Origin: Terriglobia bacterium
Lineage (GTDB): Bacteria; Acidobacteriota; Thermoanaerobaculia; Thermoanaerobaculales; Thermoanaerobaculaceae
Length of the DNA: 47,398 nt
Assembly (NCBI GenBank): GCA_020073245.1
Contig: JAIQFQ010000029.1
Location: forward strand, 1-47,398
Direction of reading: 5' to 3'
How positions within the stretch are numbered: position 1 is the stretch's first letter; the number at the start of each line of letters is the position of its first letter. Shown here piece after piece: positions 36,112-45,332 of the stretch. Made by a program: the position numbers and the translations under genes. Below the pieces are notes generated by a model, which saw only the letters and a program-made list of their open reading frames with translations, was not told where the DNA came from and searched no databases.

Positions 36112-37854
36112 ATGAACAGACCCAAGGCCAGGCTGGTGACGAGACCCGGTTCGATCCGCAAGGTCCCGACCGGGATTCAGGGTCTGGACGAGATTACCGG
36201 CGGCGGGCTCCCGGCCGGGCGACCGACGCTCGTCTGCGGCGGCCCGGGGTGCGGGAAGACCCTGCTCGCGATGGAGTTCCTCGTGCGTGGCGCAACCGAG
36301 TTCGGTGAGCCGGGCGTCTTCATCGCGTTCGAGGAAAGCGCGCGCGACCTCGCCGACAACGTCCGCTCGCTCGGCTTCGACCTCGACCGGCTGGTGTCCG
36401 AGAAGAGGATCGCGATCGACTATGTGCGCATCGAGCGCAGCGAGATCGAGGAGACCGGCGAGTACGACCTCGACGGCCTATTCGTCCGCATCGAGCACGC
36501 CATCGACACCGTTGGTGCCAAGCGCGTCGTGCTCGACACGGTCGAGGCGCTGTTCGGCGGTCTGCCCAACGAGAACATCCTGCGCGCGGAGTTGCGGCGG
36601 CTGTTCCGGTGGCTGAAGGACCGCGGCATGACCGCCGTGATCACCGCCGAGCGCGGGGACGGGACGCTGAGCCGGCACGGGCTCGAGGAGTTCGTGGCGG
36701 ACTGCGTGGTCGTCCTCGACCACCGGATCTCGGAGCAGGTCTCGACGCGGCGGCTTCGCGTCGTCAAGTACCGCGGCTCGCTGCACGGAAACAACGAGTA
36801 CCCGTTCCTGATCGGGGCGCGCGGGCTCTCGGTGCTCCCGGTCACCTCGATGGGCCTCGACCACAAGGCGTCCGGACGGCGCGTCTCGAGCGGGCTCCCA
36901 CGCCTGGACGCCATGCTCGGCGGCAAGGGGTACTACCGCGGCAGCAGCATCCTCGTGACCGGCTCGCCGGGCACAGGCAAGACGAGCATCGCGGCCGCCT
37001 TCGCCGAGGCGGCATGCCGGCGCGGCGAGCGCTGCCTCATGTTCGTCTACGAGGAGTCGGCGAGCCAGATCGCCCGCAACATGCGCTCGATCGGCATCGA
37101 CCTTGAGCGGTGGGTGGACAAGGGACTGCTCGCGATCCGGGCGACGAGGCCCACGCTGCACGGCCTCGAGGGGCACCTTGTCGCGATCCACGACGAGGTG
37201 CAACGCTTCGAGCCGTCCGCGGTCGTCATCGACCCGATCACCAACCTCACGCTCGTCCGCAACGAGTGGGAGCTCAAGCCTCTCCTGATGCGCCTGATCG
37301 ACTTCCTGAAGACGCGGCAGGTCACCGCGCTGTTCACCAGCCTCACCTCCGGCGGCGACAGCCTCGAGGAGTCGCAGGTGGGCGTGTCGTCGCTGATGGA
37401 CGCCTGGCTGCTGCTGCGCAACATCGAGTCCAACGGCGAGCGCAACCGCACCTTCTACGTCCTCAAGGCGCGCGGGCTGGCGCACTCCAACCAGGTCAGC
37501 GAGTTCGTCCTCAGCGACAAGGGGATCGACCTCGTGGAGCCGTACCTGGGCGCCGACCAAGTGCTCACGGGCACGGCGAGGGTCGTCCAGGAGGCGCACG
37601 ACCGGGCGGCGGCCGCACGGCGCGCGCAGGACCACGAGGCGGCGGTGCTGCAGCTCACGGGCAGGCGCAAGGCGATCGCCGCGCAGCTCGCGGCGCTGGA
37701 GGCGGAGCTCGACGTCGAGGACAGGAAGCTCGCCGCGATGGTGCGCGAGGCGGCGGCTCAGCGGAAGGCGGCCGCCGGCGACCGCCGCGCGGTCGCCGAC
37801 CTGCGGCACGGCAAGCGACCGTCGAACGGACGGAAAGAGGGGAAGGGGCGATGA
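36112..37854 (+). CDS. kaiC: KaiC-like double-domain RecA-family ATPase
   Basis: 580 residues with two KaiC domains. CI: Walker A GGPGCGKT (43-50), catalytic Glu pair FEES (74-75), Walker B VVLD (to D141). [11 protein letters not shown] (283-290), YEES (313-314), VVID (to D373). In [15 protein letters not shown] places Ser425-Ser426 where cyanobacterial KaiC has the phosphorylated Ser431-Thr432. A charged Ala- and Arg-rich helical tail (about 490-580) is longer than the usual KaiC end and may form a coiled coil. KaiC proteins are slow ATPases and autokinases that act as clocks or stress signalling hubs, bound by KaiB. Start at 36112, preceded by a weak GGGGGACGAGG. Its stop overlaps the first kaiB-like gene (ATGA). 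Confidence 0.92.
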   Translation: MNRPKARLVTRPGSIRKVPTGIQGLDEITGGGLPAGRPTLVCGGPGCGKTLLAMEFLVRGATEFGEPGVFIAFEESARDLADNVRSLGFDLDRLVSEKRIAIDYVRIERSEIEETGEYDLDGLFVRIEHAIDTVGAKRVVLDTVEALFGGLPNENILRAELRRLFRWLKDRGMTAVITAERGDGTLSRHGLEEFVADCVVVLDHRISEQVSTRRLRVVKYRGSLHGNNEYPFLIGARGLSVLPVTSMGLDHKASGRRVSSGLPRLDAMLGGKGYYRGSSILVTGSPGTGKTSIAAAFAEAACRRGERCLMFVYEESASQIARNMRSIGIDLERWVDKGLLAIRATRPTLHGLEGHLVAIHDEVQRFEPSAVVIDPITNLTLVRNEWELKPLLMRLIDFLKTRQVTALFTSLTSGGDSLEESQVGVSSLMDAWLLLRNIESNGERNRTFYVLKARGLAHSNQVSEFVLSDKGIDLVEPYLGADQVLTGTARVVQEAHDRAAAARRAQDHEAAVLQLTGRRKAIAAQLAALEAELDVEDRKLAAMVREAAAQRKAAAGDRRAVADLRHGKRPSNGRKEGKGR

Positions 37855-38198
37855 GGATCACGAAACCGACGGCCGGGAAGCCCCCGGCGCCGGATTTCTA
37901 CAGGCTGCGTCTCTACGTCGCCGGCCAGACGCCGAAGTCGATCGCCGCGCTCGCCAACCTCAAGAAGATCTGCGCGACCCACCTCGAGGGCCGCTACCGG
38001 ATCGAGGTGGTCGACCTCCTGGAGAACCCGAAGCTGGCGGCCGGCGACCAGATCCTGGCGATCCCGACGCTGGTCCGGAAGCTGCCGACCCCGATCAAGA
38101 AGATCATCGGCGACCTCTCCGACGAGGAGCGCGTGCTCGTCGGGCTCGACCTGCTGCCGGTAGCCGCCGCGGCGGCGGGGGGCGGCCGCCATGGTTAA
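37851..38198 (+). CDS. kaiB: KaiB-like protein 1
   Basis: 115 residues, thioredoxin-like KaiB family. The family core is almost complete: [64 protein letters not shown]. KaiB switches fold to bind the KaiC CI ring and competes with output kinases. It is closer to cyanobacterial KaiB than the next gene. The start ATG overlaps the KaiC stop by 4 bases, and the end overlaps the next gene by 8 bases, so all three are translationally coupled. Ends in an Ala- and Gly-rich tail. Confidence 0.94.
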   Translation: MRITKPTAGKPPAPDFYRLRLYVAGQTPKSIAALANLKKICATHLEGRYRIEVVDLLENPKLAAGDQILAIPTLVRKLPTPIKKIIGDLSDEERVLVGLDLLPVAAAAAGGGRHG

Positions 38199-38529
38199 GG
38201 CCGCGAGGTCCGGCGCCAAGACCGGGCTCGAGAAGGCGGCCAGGGAGCGGGCCCAGGCGAGGTACGTCCTCCGCCTGTACGTCGCCGGGCTCACGCCGCG
38301 CTCGACCCGGGCGATCCAGAACATCAGGGCGATCTGCGAGGAGCACCTCGCCGGGCGGTACGAGCTGGAGGTGGTGGACATCTACCAGCAGCCGACGCTG
38401 GCCGAGGGCGAGCAGATCATCGCGGCGCCGACGCTCGTCAAGAGGCTTCCGCTGCCGCTGCGGCGCTTCATTGGCGACATGAGCAACACCGACCGGATCC
38501 TGGTCGGTCTCGACCTGAGGAAGGTGTAG
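38191..38529 (+). CDS. KaiB-like protein 2
   Basis: 112 residues. Same fold family: [63 protein letters not shown]. It differs from the first KaiB by a basic, Ala-rich N-terminal extension (about 24 residues) and by IYQQP for LLENP. IYQQP is common in KaiB paralogues outside cyanobacteria and in SasA-type sensor domains. It overlaps the first kaiB gene by 8 bases. It may bind another KaiC state or the neighbouring kinase; that is inference. Confidence 0.92.
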   Translation: MVKAARSGAKTGLEKAARERAQARYVLRLYVAGLTPRSTRAIQNIRAICEEHLAGRYELEVVDIYQQPTLAEGEQIIAAPTLVKRLPLPLRRFIGDMSNTDRILVGLDLRKV

Positions 38530-38597
38530 ACCTGCGTTGGGGAGGCTGGCCAGCGCCCGATCGGTCGGCGGCCGGCAGAAGACGTAGAGGTGGCTGC

Positions 38598-41500
38598 ATG
38601 AGCCCGAGGCCCGGGACGAAAGAGGCGCTCCTCAAGGAGAACGCGGAGCTGCGCGCTCGCCTGGAGGATGCGGAAGAGACCCTCCGCGCAATCAGGAGCG
38701 GCGAGGTGGACGCTCTCGTCCTCGACGAGGGAATCTACACCCTCGAGAGTGCGGAGTCGGTGTACCGCCTCTTGGTCGAGGCGATGAACGAAGGCGCGGC
38801 GTCCATCTCCGGCGACGGCGCCGTCCTCTACTGCAACCTGCGTCTCGCGGCATTGCTCGCCACGCCGCTCCACAACCTGATCGGCACAAACCTGCGCGAC
38901 TTCGTCGCGGCCTCCGACCGGGCCACGTTCGACGCGCTTCTGGACCTCGGCCGGCAGCACCAAAGCCGGGGCGAGATCACCTTCGTCGCCACGGACGGCA
39001 GGCGGGTCCCCGTCCAGATCTCGTGCAGCGCGCTCGGGACGTACGGCGTGCGCGGCCTCTGCCTCGTCGCGACCGACCTCACCCAGGAGAAGGCGAACGA
39101 GGAGATGGTCGAGAACGAGCGGCTCGCCCGTTCGATCCTGGATCAGGCGGGCGACGCCATCGTCGTCTGCGACCCGGAGGGCACAATCCTGCGCGCCAGC
39201 AGGGAAGCCGTGCGCCTTGCCGGCCGCAACTGCCTGGTCGAGCCGTTCGCGGAGGCCTTCCCGCTCGAGATGCCCGACGGCGGCGAAACACTGATGGCGC
39301 GGCTCCGGTCGGACGCCGAGGTGCGCTCGCTCGAGGCTCGGATGGGACCGCCGAATGCGGAGCGGTGGCTCGTGGTCAGCGCGGCGCGCCTTGCCGGCAA
39401 GACGCTCCTCGGATGGGTGATCTCGATGGCCGACATCACCGACCTCCGGCGGGCCGACGCGGAGCGCAAAAGGCTGCTGGCCGAAACGAGCGAGCGCGCG
39501 GCCGAGACCGAAGCCATCCTGGTCGCGCAGAGCGACGCCGTGCTCATGTACGACACGGATCGGACCGTCCGCCGCGTGAACCCTTCCTTCCTCGCGGCCT
39601 ACGGCTTCGATCCCGTGGGGCTCAAGGTCGAGGAGATCATCCGGCGGGCCGAGTGCCGGACGCTCGACGGGCGGCCGCTCCTGCTGGAGGAGCAGCCCAC
39701 GCCGCGGGCGCTGCGCGGCGAGAGGACGGCCGGCGAGCTGTTCCTGGTCAAGCGGGCCGACGGCGCCGACGCCGTGGTGGAGACATCCTCGGGCCCCCTG
39801 GTGGAGGGCGATCGGATCGCGGGTTCGGTCACGGTGTGGCACGACGTCAGCGACCGCATGCGGTCCGAAGCGGCGCTGCGGGCGAGCGAGGTTCGCTACC
39901 GCTCGCTGTTCGAGAGCATGACCGAGGGGTTCGGCCTGCACGAGGTCATCTGCGACGAGGAGGGCAAACCCTGCGACTACCGATTCCTCGACGTGAACCC
40001 GGCGTTCGAGCGGCTGACGGGCCTCCGGCGGGAGGATGTGGTGGGCAAGACCCACAACGAGGTCCTGCCGGACGACGACCCGAGATGGGTGCGGGAGTAC
40101 GGCGACGTGGCGCTCACCGGCCAGGCGATCCGGTTCGAGAACTACTCGCCGGCGCTCAAGCGCCACTACGAAGTGGTCGCCTATCAGACTGAGCCGGGCC
40201 GATTCGCGGTCATCTTCACGGACATCAGCAAGCGCAAGCAAATGGAGCTGGAGCTGAAGAGGGCCAACGAACTCCTGGAGACCATCACGAAGGGGACGGA
40301 AGTCATCATCGCGGCCGTCGATTCCGACTTGCGCTACACGTACTTCAACGAGGCGTACAAGGAGGAGATCCGGCGGCTCTCCGGCAAGGACATCAGCGTC
40401 GGCACGAAGATGGCCGATCTCTTCGCCGACAGCCCGGACCAGCAGAAGATCGCGGTGGAGGCGTGGAGCCGGGTGCTGCGGGGCGAGAGCACGTCCCGGC
40501 AGCTGGATTTCGGCGACCCCGGCCGATACCGCCGGGCCTACAGTTCTCGCCAAGCTCCGATCCGGGACGCCGAAGGAAACGTGGTGGGCGCCGGCGAGGT
40601 CGCCCTCGACGTCACCAAGCAGGTGCAGGCGGAACAGGCGCTGCGGGACAGCGAGGAGCGGTACCGCGTGCTCGTCGAATCGGCCCCGGACGCGGTGATC
40701 GTGCACCGTGACGGAAGGTTCGTCTACGCCAACTCCGCCGCGCTCCGGCTGTACGGCGCCGGGTCGTTCGAGGAGCTGCAGGAACGACCCGTCCTCGACC
40801 TGATCCACCCGGACGAGCGGCCCGCCATCGCAGCCCGCATGCGGCTGGGCGAGGAGGGACAGTCCTTGCCGTTGCGTGAGACCAGGGCGTTGCGTCTCGA
40901 CGGGACAGTGGTGCTGTGTGAGTCGGTCGGAGGTGTGGTCACCTACCAGGGGAAGCCAGCAGTCCAAATCATGATCCGGGACATCACCGAGCGCAAGCAG
41001 GCTGAAGAGGTCTTGCGTGAGACGCGGGACTACCTGGAGAACCTGTTCGGCTACGCGAACGCGCCGATCATCGTGTGGGACACGGATCTCAGGATCACGC
41101 GCTTCAACCGGGCCTTCGAGCGCCTGACGGGGCGGCGCGCGGAAGACGTCATCGGCAAGCGCCTCGAACTGCTGTTTCCGGAGGAGAGCCGCGGGGAATG
41201 GCTTGGTCACATCCGGCGGACGACGGCCGGAGAACGCTGGGAGGTCGTCGAGATCCCGATCATGCGGGTGGACGGGAGCGTGCGGACCGTGCTGTGGAAC
41301 TCGGCGACGATCCTCGACGCTGACGCTACGGCCGTCGTCGCGACAATGGCCCAGGGCCAGGACATCACCGAGCGCAAGGGCGCCGAAGAAGCGCTGGCCG
41401 GCGCGCTCGAAGAGGCGCAACGGCGTGCCGAGGAGGTCTCGGCGCTGCTGATGGCCGCCCGAGCGGCGCTCGAACAGCCCTCGTTCGACGCCGCGGCCAG

Positions 41501-44306
41501 GGTCATCCTCGATTCCTGCAAGAAGCTCCTGGGCGCACCCTCGGGGTTCGTTGCCCGCACCGAATCGGAGGGGTCGAAGCACCAGATCATCTGGGCCGAC
41601 TCCGAGGCCCTCTCGCGGGACCCGGACTTCCACCTCCCGCAGCCGGTTCGAAGTATGTTCGCCGAGGCCTATCGAAGTCGTCGCCCGGTAGTAGCCAAAA
41701 GCATTCCCGAGGGCGAGCGGGGCGAGGTGCTCACCCCGTGGCTCGGGGAGGCCGAGAACGTTCTGCTCGCGCCCCTGCTCATCGGCGAAGGTGGCGCGGG
41801 GCTCATTGGTTTGTCGAACAAGCCGGGCGGCTTCACCGACGACGACGCCCGCCTGGCCGGCGCGTTCGCCGAGATGGCGTCCGTCGCCCTGCTCAACAGC
41901 AAGGCGGCGGAGCTCCTCAGGAGGGACCACGAGGCCCTCGAGAGGCTCGTCGGCGAGCGGACGGCCCGGCTGCAGGAGGCCAACGAGGCCCTCAACGAGG
42001 AGATCGCCGAGCGCACGCGGACGGAAGCCCAGCTGCGCGTGTCTCAGGGGAGGTTCCGCGACCTGTTCGAGAACGTCTTCGACGGCGTCTACGAGACGGG
42101 TGCGGGACAGGAGTTCAAGAGCGTCAACAACGCGCTGGTCGGCATGCTGGGTTACGGTTCGAAGGAAGAGACGGTCACAGCCCTGAACGCGAACGAGGTC
42201 TGGACCGACAGGGAGAAGGTTGCCGGGCTCTGGCGCAAGCTCGGGACGGATGGATCCCTGCGCGGTGAGGAGATCACGCTGCGACGCAGAGACGGTTCGC
42301 TCCTCGAAGGCCTCATCAACATCAACGCCGTGCGCAACGAGCGCGGCGACGCCGTCGCGTACCAGGGCACGGTCTCCGACATCACCGCACTGAAGCGTGC
42401 GGAGGAGGCGCTCGAAGCGGAACGTCTCCGCCTCAAGAGCGTCCTCGAGACGATGCAGGACAGCGTTTGCATCATCGGCCGCGACCTGGGCGTCGAGTAC
42501 GTCAACCCGGCCGCGGAGCGGCAGTTCGGGACAATCGACGGCCGCCCCTGCTACGCGTACCTCTACGGCCGCGAGGAGCCCTGCCCCTGGTGCCACAACG
42601 AGAGGGTGTTCGCGGGGGCGCAACTGAGCTGGGAGTGGGTGGCCCCCGACACCGGGAGGACGTACGAGGCGTTCGCGACGAGGCTCCAGAACGGCGACGG
42701 GAGCTTCTCGAAGCTGGAGATCTTCCACGACGTGAGCGAGCGCAAGGAGGCGGAGAGGGCGGCCCGCGCCGAGCGCGAGAGGTTCTTCGGCGTGCTCGAC
42801 CAGCTTCCGGTCTTCGTGTACCTGCGTGCCGAAGACCACTCGGTGGTCTTCGCCAACCGGTACTTCCGCGACGAGTTCGGAGATCCTGCGGGGAAGCCGT
42901 GCTTCCAGATCCTGAACCGTGGGGATTCCCCGTGCGAAGGCTGCGACTACGCGCGGGTGTTCAAGGAGCGCGAGACCGTCGAGTGGGAATGGACCGCGCC
43001 GAACCGCAAGAGCTACCAGGTCCATCATTACCCGTTCACAGACAGCGACGGGAGCCGGCTCGTCCTGGCGCTGGGCGTCGACATCACCGAGCGCAAGCTC
43101 GCCTACGAGGCCGAGCAGGTCTCGCGAAGGATGGCCGAGACCCTGCGGGAGACCAGCCTCGCCCTCACGCGAACGCTCGACGTCGACACGGTGCTGGCCT
43201 CGTTGCTCGAATACCTGAGGCGCCTGGTGCCGTTCGACCGGGCGAAGGTCATGCTCCTCGAAAGTGAGTCCCGGATGACCGTGCGCGCTGTTCTGGACGC
43301 CGACGGCGGGGTCGTTGCGCCGGCGGAGCCGCGGCCGAGCTTCGACCCGGCCGAGAACCCCGTAGTCCTCCGCATCCTGACCAACCGGGAGGCGGAGCTG
43401 ATTCCCGACATCCACGAGCACTCGGAGTTCCGAGGCCGGATCGAGCCCGACTTCGAGCACAGCTGGCTCGGAGTGCCGTTGGTTGCCCGAGGTACGGTCG
43501 TCGGAATGTACTCGCTGGGCAAGCGGGAGGCCGGCTCGTTCACCGCCGAACACCAGCGCATCGCCGAGGCGCTCTCGGCGCAGGTGGCGGTGGCCGTCCA
43601 GAACGCGCTCCTATTCGAGGAGGTGCAGGCGGCAAACGCGAGGATGCAGGCTCTCTCCCGCCGGCTCGTCGAGGTCCAGGAGAACGAACGCCGCGCCATC
43701 GCCCGCGAGCTGCACGACGAGGCCGGCCAGTCGCTGACGTCCATCCTGTTCGGCCTGCGCCTGCTCGAGAAGGGCATAGCAGAGAACGAGGCGGCGCTCG
43801 CCCAGATCTCGGAGCTGAAGCGCACGACCGACGCGGTCATGGAGGACCTGCACCGCCTTGCCACCGACCTGCGACCCGCGAGCCTGGAGCATCTGGGGCT
43901 CGTGAGCGCCCTGCGCCAGCACCTGGCCAGGGTCGAGAGCGCGTCGGGCATCGCCGTGCGCTTCATGGCCCGCGGGATCGAGGACAAGCAGCTGCCGAGC
44001 GGCGTGGAGACGACGTTGTTCCGCGTCGTCCAGGAGGCCCTGACGAACGTGCTCCGCCACGCCCACGCCAGCCATGTGGATGTGATCGCCGAGCGGCGCG
44101 GGGAGAAGGTGATCGTCGTTGTCGAAGATGACGGTGTTGGCTTCGACCCCGACCGCGCCGAGCAGACGGACGGCCTCGGCCGGGTCGGGATGCGCGAGCG
44201 AGCCGAGGCGGTCGGCGGCACGCTCACGGTGGAGAGCTCGCCCGGGGCGGGCACAACGGTTGCGGTGGAGGTGCCTTGTGTCGATTCGCGTGCTGATAGC
44301 CGATGA
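38598..44306 (+). CDS. Giant multi-PAS/GAF sensor histidine kinase (NarL-partner type)
   Basis: 1902 residues, no clear membrane helix, so cytoplasmic. About ten PAS domains begin near residues 56, 180, 305, 435, 560, 685, 813, 1150, 1280 and 1395, several ending in DITERK; two GAF domains lie at about 945-1115 and 1520-1680. The C terminus is a HisKA_3 dimer domain with RRAIARELHDEAGQSL (His1706) and an HATPase_c domain (QEALTNVLRHAHA, DDGVGF, GLGRVGMRERA). PAS 9 and 10 each hold a Cys triad (PCYAYLYGREEPCPWC; PCFQILNRGDSPCEGC). Starts 68 bases after the second kaiB with GAGGTGG upstream, and its end overlaps the response regulator gene by 29 bases. It has no KaiB-like domain of its own, unlike SasA. 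Confidence 0.93.
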   Translation: MSPRPGTKEALLKENAELRARLEDAEETLRAIRSGEVDALVLDEGIYTLESAESVYRLLVEAMNEGAASISGDGAVLYCNLRLAALLATPLHNLIGTNLRDFVAASDRATFDALLDLGRQHQSRGEITFVATDGRRVPVQISCSALGTYGVRGLCLVATDLTQEKANEEMVENERLARSILDQAGDAIVVCDPEGTILRASREAVRLAGRNCLVEPFAEAFPLEMPDGGETLMARLRSDAEVRSLEARMGPPNAERWLVVSAARLAGKTLLGWVISMADITDLRRADAERKRLLAETSERAAETEAILVAQSDAVLMYDTDRTVRRVNPSFLAAYGFDPVGLKVEEIIRRAECRTLDGRPLLLEEQPTPRALRGERTAGELFLVKRADGADAVVETSSGPLVEGDRIAGSVTVWHDVSDRMRSEAALRASEVRYRSLFESMTEGFGLHEVICDEEGKPCDYRFLDVNPAFERLTGLRREDVVGKTHNEVLPDDDPRWVREYGDVALTGQAIRFENYSPALKRHYEVVAYQTEPGRFAVIFTDISKRKQMELELKRANELLETITKGTEVIIAAVDSDLRYTYFNEAYKEEIRRLSGKDISVGTKMADLFADSPDQQKIAVEAWSRVLRGESTSRQLDFGDPGRYRRAYSSRQAPIRDAEGNVVGAGEVALDVTKQVQAEQALRDSEERYRVLVESAPDAVIVHRDGRFVYANSAALRLYGAGSFEELQERPVLDLIHPDERPAIAARMRLGEEGQSLPLRETRALRLDGTVVLCESVGGVVTYQGKPAVQIMIRDITERKQAEEVLRETRDYLENLFGYANAPIIVWDTDLRITRFNRAFERLTGRRAEDVIGKRLELLFPEESRGEWLGHIRRTTAGERWEVVEIPIMRVDGSVRTVLWNSATILDADATAVVATMAQGQDITERKGAEEALAGALEEAQRRAEEVSALLMAARAALEQPSFDAAARVILDSCKKLLGAPSGFVARTESEGSKHQIIWADSEALSRDPDFHLPQPVRSMFAEAYRSRRPVVAKSIPEGERGEVLTPWLGEAENVLLAPLLIGEGGAGLIGLSNKPGGFTDDDARLAGAFAEMASVALLNSKAAELLRRDHEALERLVGERTARLQEANEALNEEIAERTRTEAQLRVSQGRFRDLFENVFDGVYETGAGQEFKSVNNALVGMLGYGSKEETVTALNANEVWTDREKVAGLWRKLGTDGSLRGEEITLRRRDGSLLEGLININAVRNERGDAVAYQGTVSDITALKRAEEALEAERLRLKSVLETMQDSVCIIGRDLGVEYVNPAAERQFGTIDGRPCYAYLYGREEPCPWCHNERVFAGAQLSWEWVAPDTGRTYEAFATRLQNGDGSFSKLEIFHDVSERKEAERAARAERERFFGVLDQLPVFVYLRAEDHSVVFANRYFRDEFGDPAGKPCFQILNRGDSPCEGCDYARVFKERETVEWEWTAPNRKSYQVHHYPFTDSDGSRLVLALGVDITERKLAYEAEQVSRRMAETLRETSLALTRTLDVDTVLASLLEYLRRLVPFDRAKVMLLESESRMTVRAVLDADGGVVAPAEPRPSFDPAENPVVLRILTNREAELIPDIHEHSEFRGRIEPDFEHSWLGVPLVARGTVVGMYSLGKREAGSFTAEHQRIAEALSAQVAVAVQNALLFEEVQAANARMQALSRRLVEVQENERRAIARELHDEAGQSLTSILFGLRLLEKGIAENEAALAQISELKRTTDAVMEDLHRLATDLRPASLEHLGLVSALRQHLARVESASGIAVRFMARGIEDKQLPSGVETTLFRVVQEALTNVLRHAHASHVDVIAERRGEKVIVVVEDDGVGFDPDRAEQTDGLGRVGMRERAEAVGGTLTVESSPGAGTTVAVEVPCVDSRADSR

Positions 44307-44916
44307 CCACAGCATGATCCGGACTGGCCTGCGGGCCCTGCTGAAGTCGGACCCCGACGTGACCGTGGTCGGAGAGGCGGGGGACGGCCGAGAGACGTTC
44401 CGGCTCGTCGAGGAGCTCGCGCCCGACGTCGTGTTGCTCGACATCTCAATGCCCGGCGAGGACGGCATCCAGGTCGCGAAGCGGCTCAAGGGGTCGTTCC
44501 CCAAGGTGCGCGTGCTGTTCTTGACCATGCACGAGGACGCGGGCCTGATGCGGGAGGCGATCCAGGCGGGCGCGGCCGGGTACGTGATCAAGCGGGCCGA
44601 GGAGGCGGAGATCCTGAACGCGGTCCACGCGGCGCACCGGGGTGATCTCTACGTCCACCCGGCGATGACGCGCGCGTTCCTGGAGCCGCGTCCGTCGGAG
44701 CGCCGGCCGACCGGGCTGGGGGGCGTACCGCTGACGAGGCGGGAGGTGGACATCCTCAAGATGCTGGCGCGCGGGCACACGAACCGGCAGATCGCGGAGG
44801 GGCTGGGATTGTCGGTGCGGACGGTGGAGGGGCACCGGGCGGCGCTGATGGGCAAGCTGGGCGTCTCGAGCCGCGTGGAGTTAGTCACGTACGCCGAGGA
44901 GAACGGGCTCCTGTAA
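44278..44916 (+). CDS. NarL/FixJ-family response regulator 1
   Basis: 212 residues. Receiver domain with acidic pair DDHS (9-10), phospho-acceptor Asp55 (VVLLDISMPG), Thr in LTMHED and Lys in YVIKRA; LuxR-type HTH at the C terminus (LTRREVDILKMLARGHTNRQ..RTVEGHRAALMGKLGVSSR). It is the expected phosphorylation target of the kinase encoded upstream. Start GTG at 44278 chosen because GGAGGTG lies 5 bases before it; this overlaps the kinase gene, so the two are translationally coupled. Confidence 0.93.
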   Translation: MSIRVLIADDHSMIRTGLRALLKSDPDVTVVGEAGDGRETFRLVEELAPDVVLLDISMPGEDGIQVAKRLKGSFPKVRVLFLTMHEDAGLMREAIQAGAAGYVIKRAEEAEILNAVHAAHRGDLYVHPAMTRAFLEPRPSERRPTGLGGVPLTRREVDILKMLARGHTNRQIAEGLGLSVRTVEGHRAALMGKLGVSSRVELVTYAEENGLL

Positions 44917-45332
44917 CTCGGTCCCGGCGTTCCGCGCCCAGGCGTGCCACGAGTCGGCCGCGAGAGAACACTGTCATCATCTTGTCGCAGGCTTGTGCGC
45001 GACCCGGACTGGCTGCGGAGAAGCGCTGCGCTGCCAATCAACGGTGGGGTCGAAGGCCGCGAGGCCCCCTTTCCTATTCAGGTAGTTTCTTCGGGGTGGG
45101 GCCTGCCGGTGATCAGGATCTTTCTACGGTTCCCAAAGCCGATTACGGGCACCAATATGCCAGCAAGGGAGTGGGGCCGGGTGGCCGGTCCAGAGGGCTC
45201 GAGAGAGGAGGCTGCGTCCCTCGCACGGAGCCGCCTGCCGCACTTTGGGTCGTAACATATGTGGGTGGCGCCGACGCTTCGGTCCACCGGGACCGATCAG
45301 GAACGAGCGGGCCGGGGGGCGGCGGGGGAGCG
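44917..45332. other. Intergenic stretch between the two response regulators
   Basis: 416 bases, with no family-like coding frame. The centre (about 45065-45160) is richer in A and T and may hold a promoter for the second regulator, but no hexamer pair stands out. A TAACATATG patch at 45254-45262 lies about 70 bases before the gene. Confidence 0.4.

Noticed and set aside
38382..43553. Very long open frame on the reverse strand opposite the giant kinase
   Set aside because: It mirrors the kinase codons; the translation is His/Arg/Val-rich without domain motifs, while the forward frame has clear PAS, GAF and kinase domains. High GC removes stops on the opposite strand.
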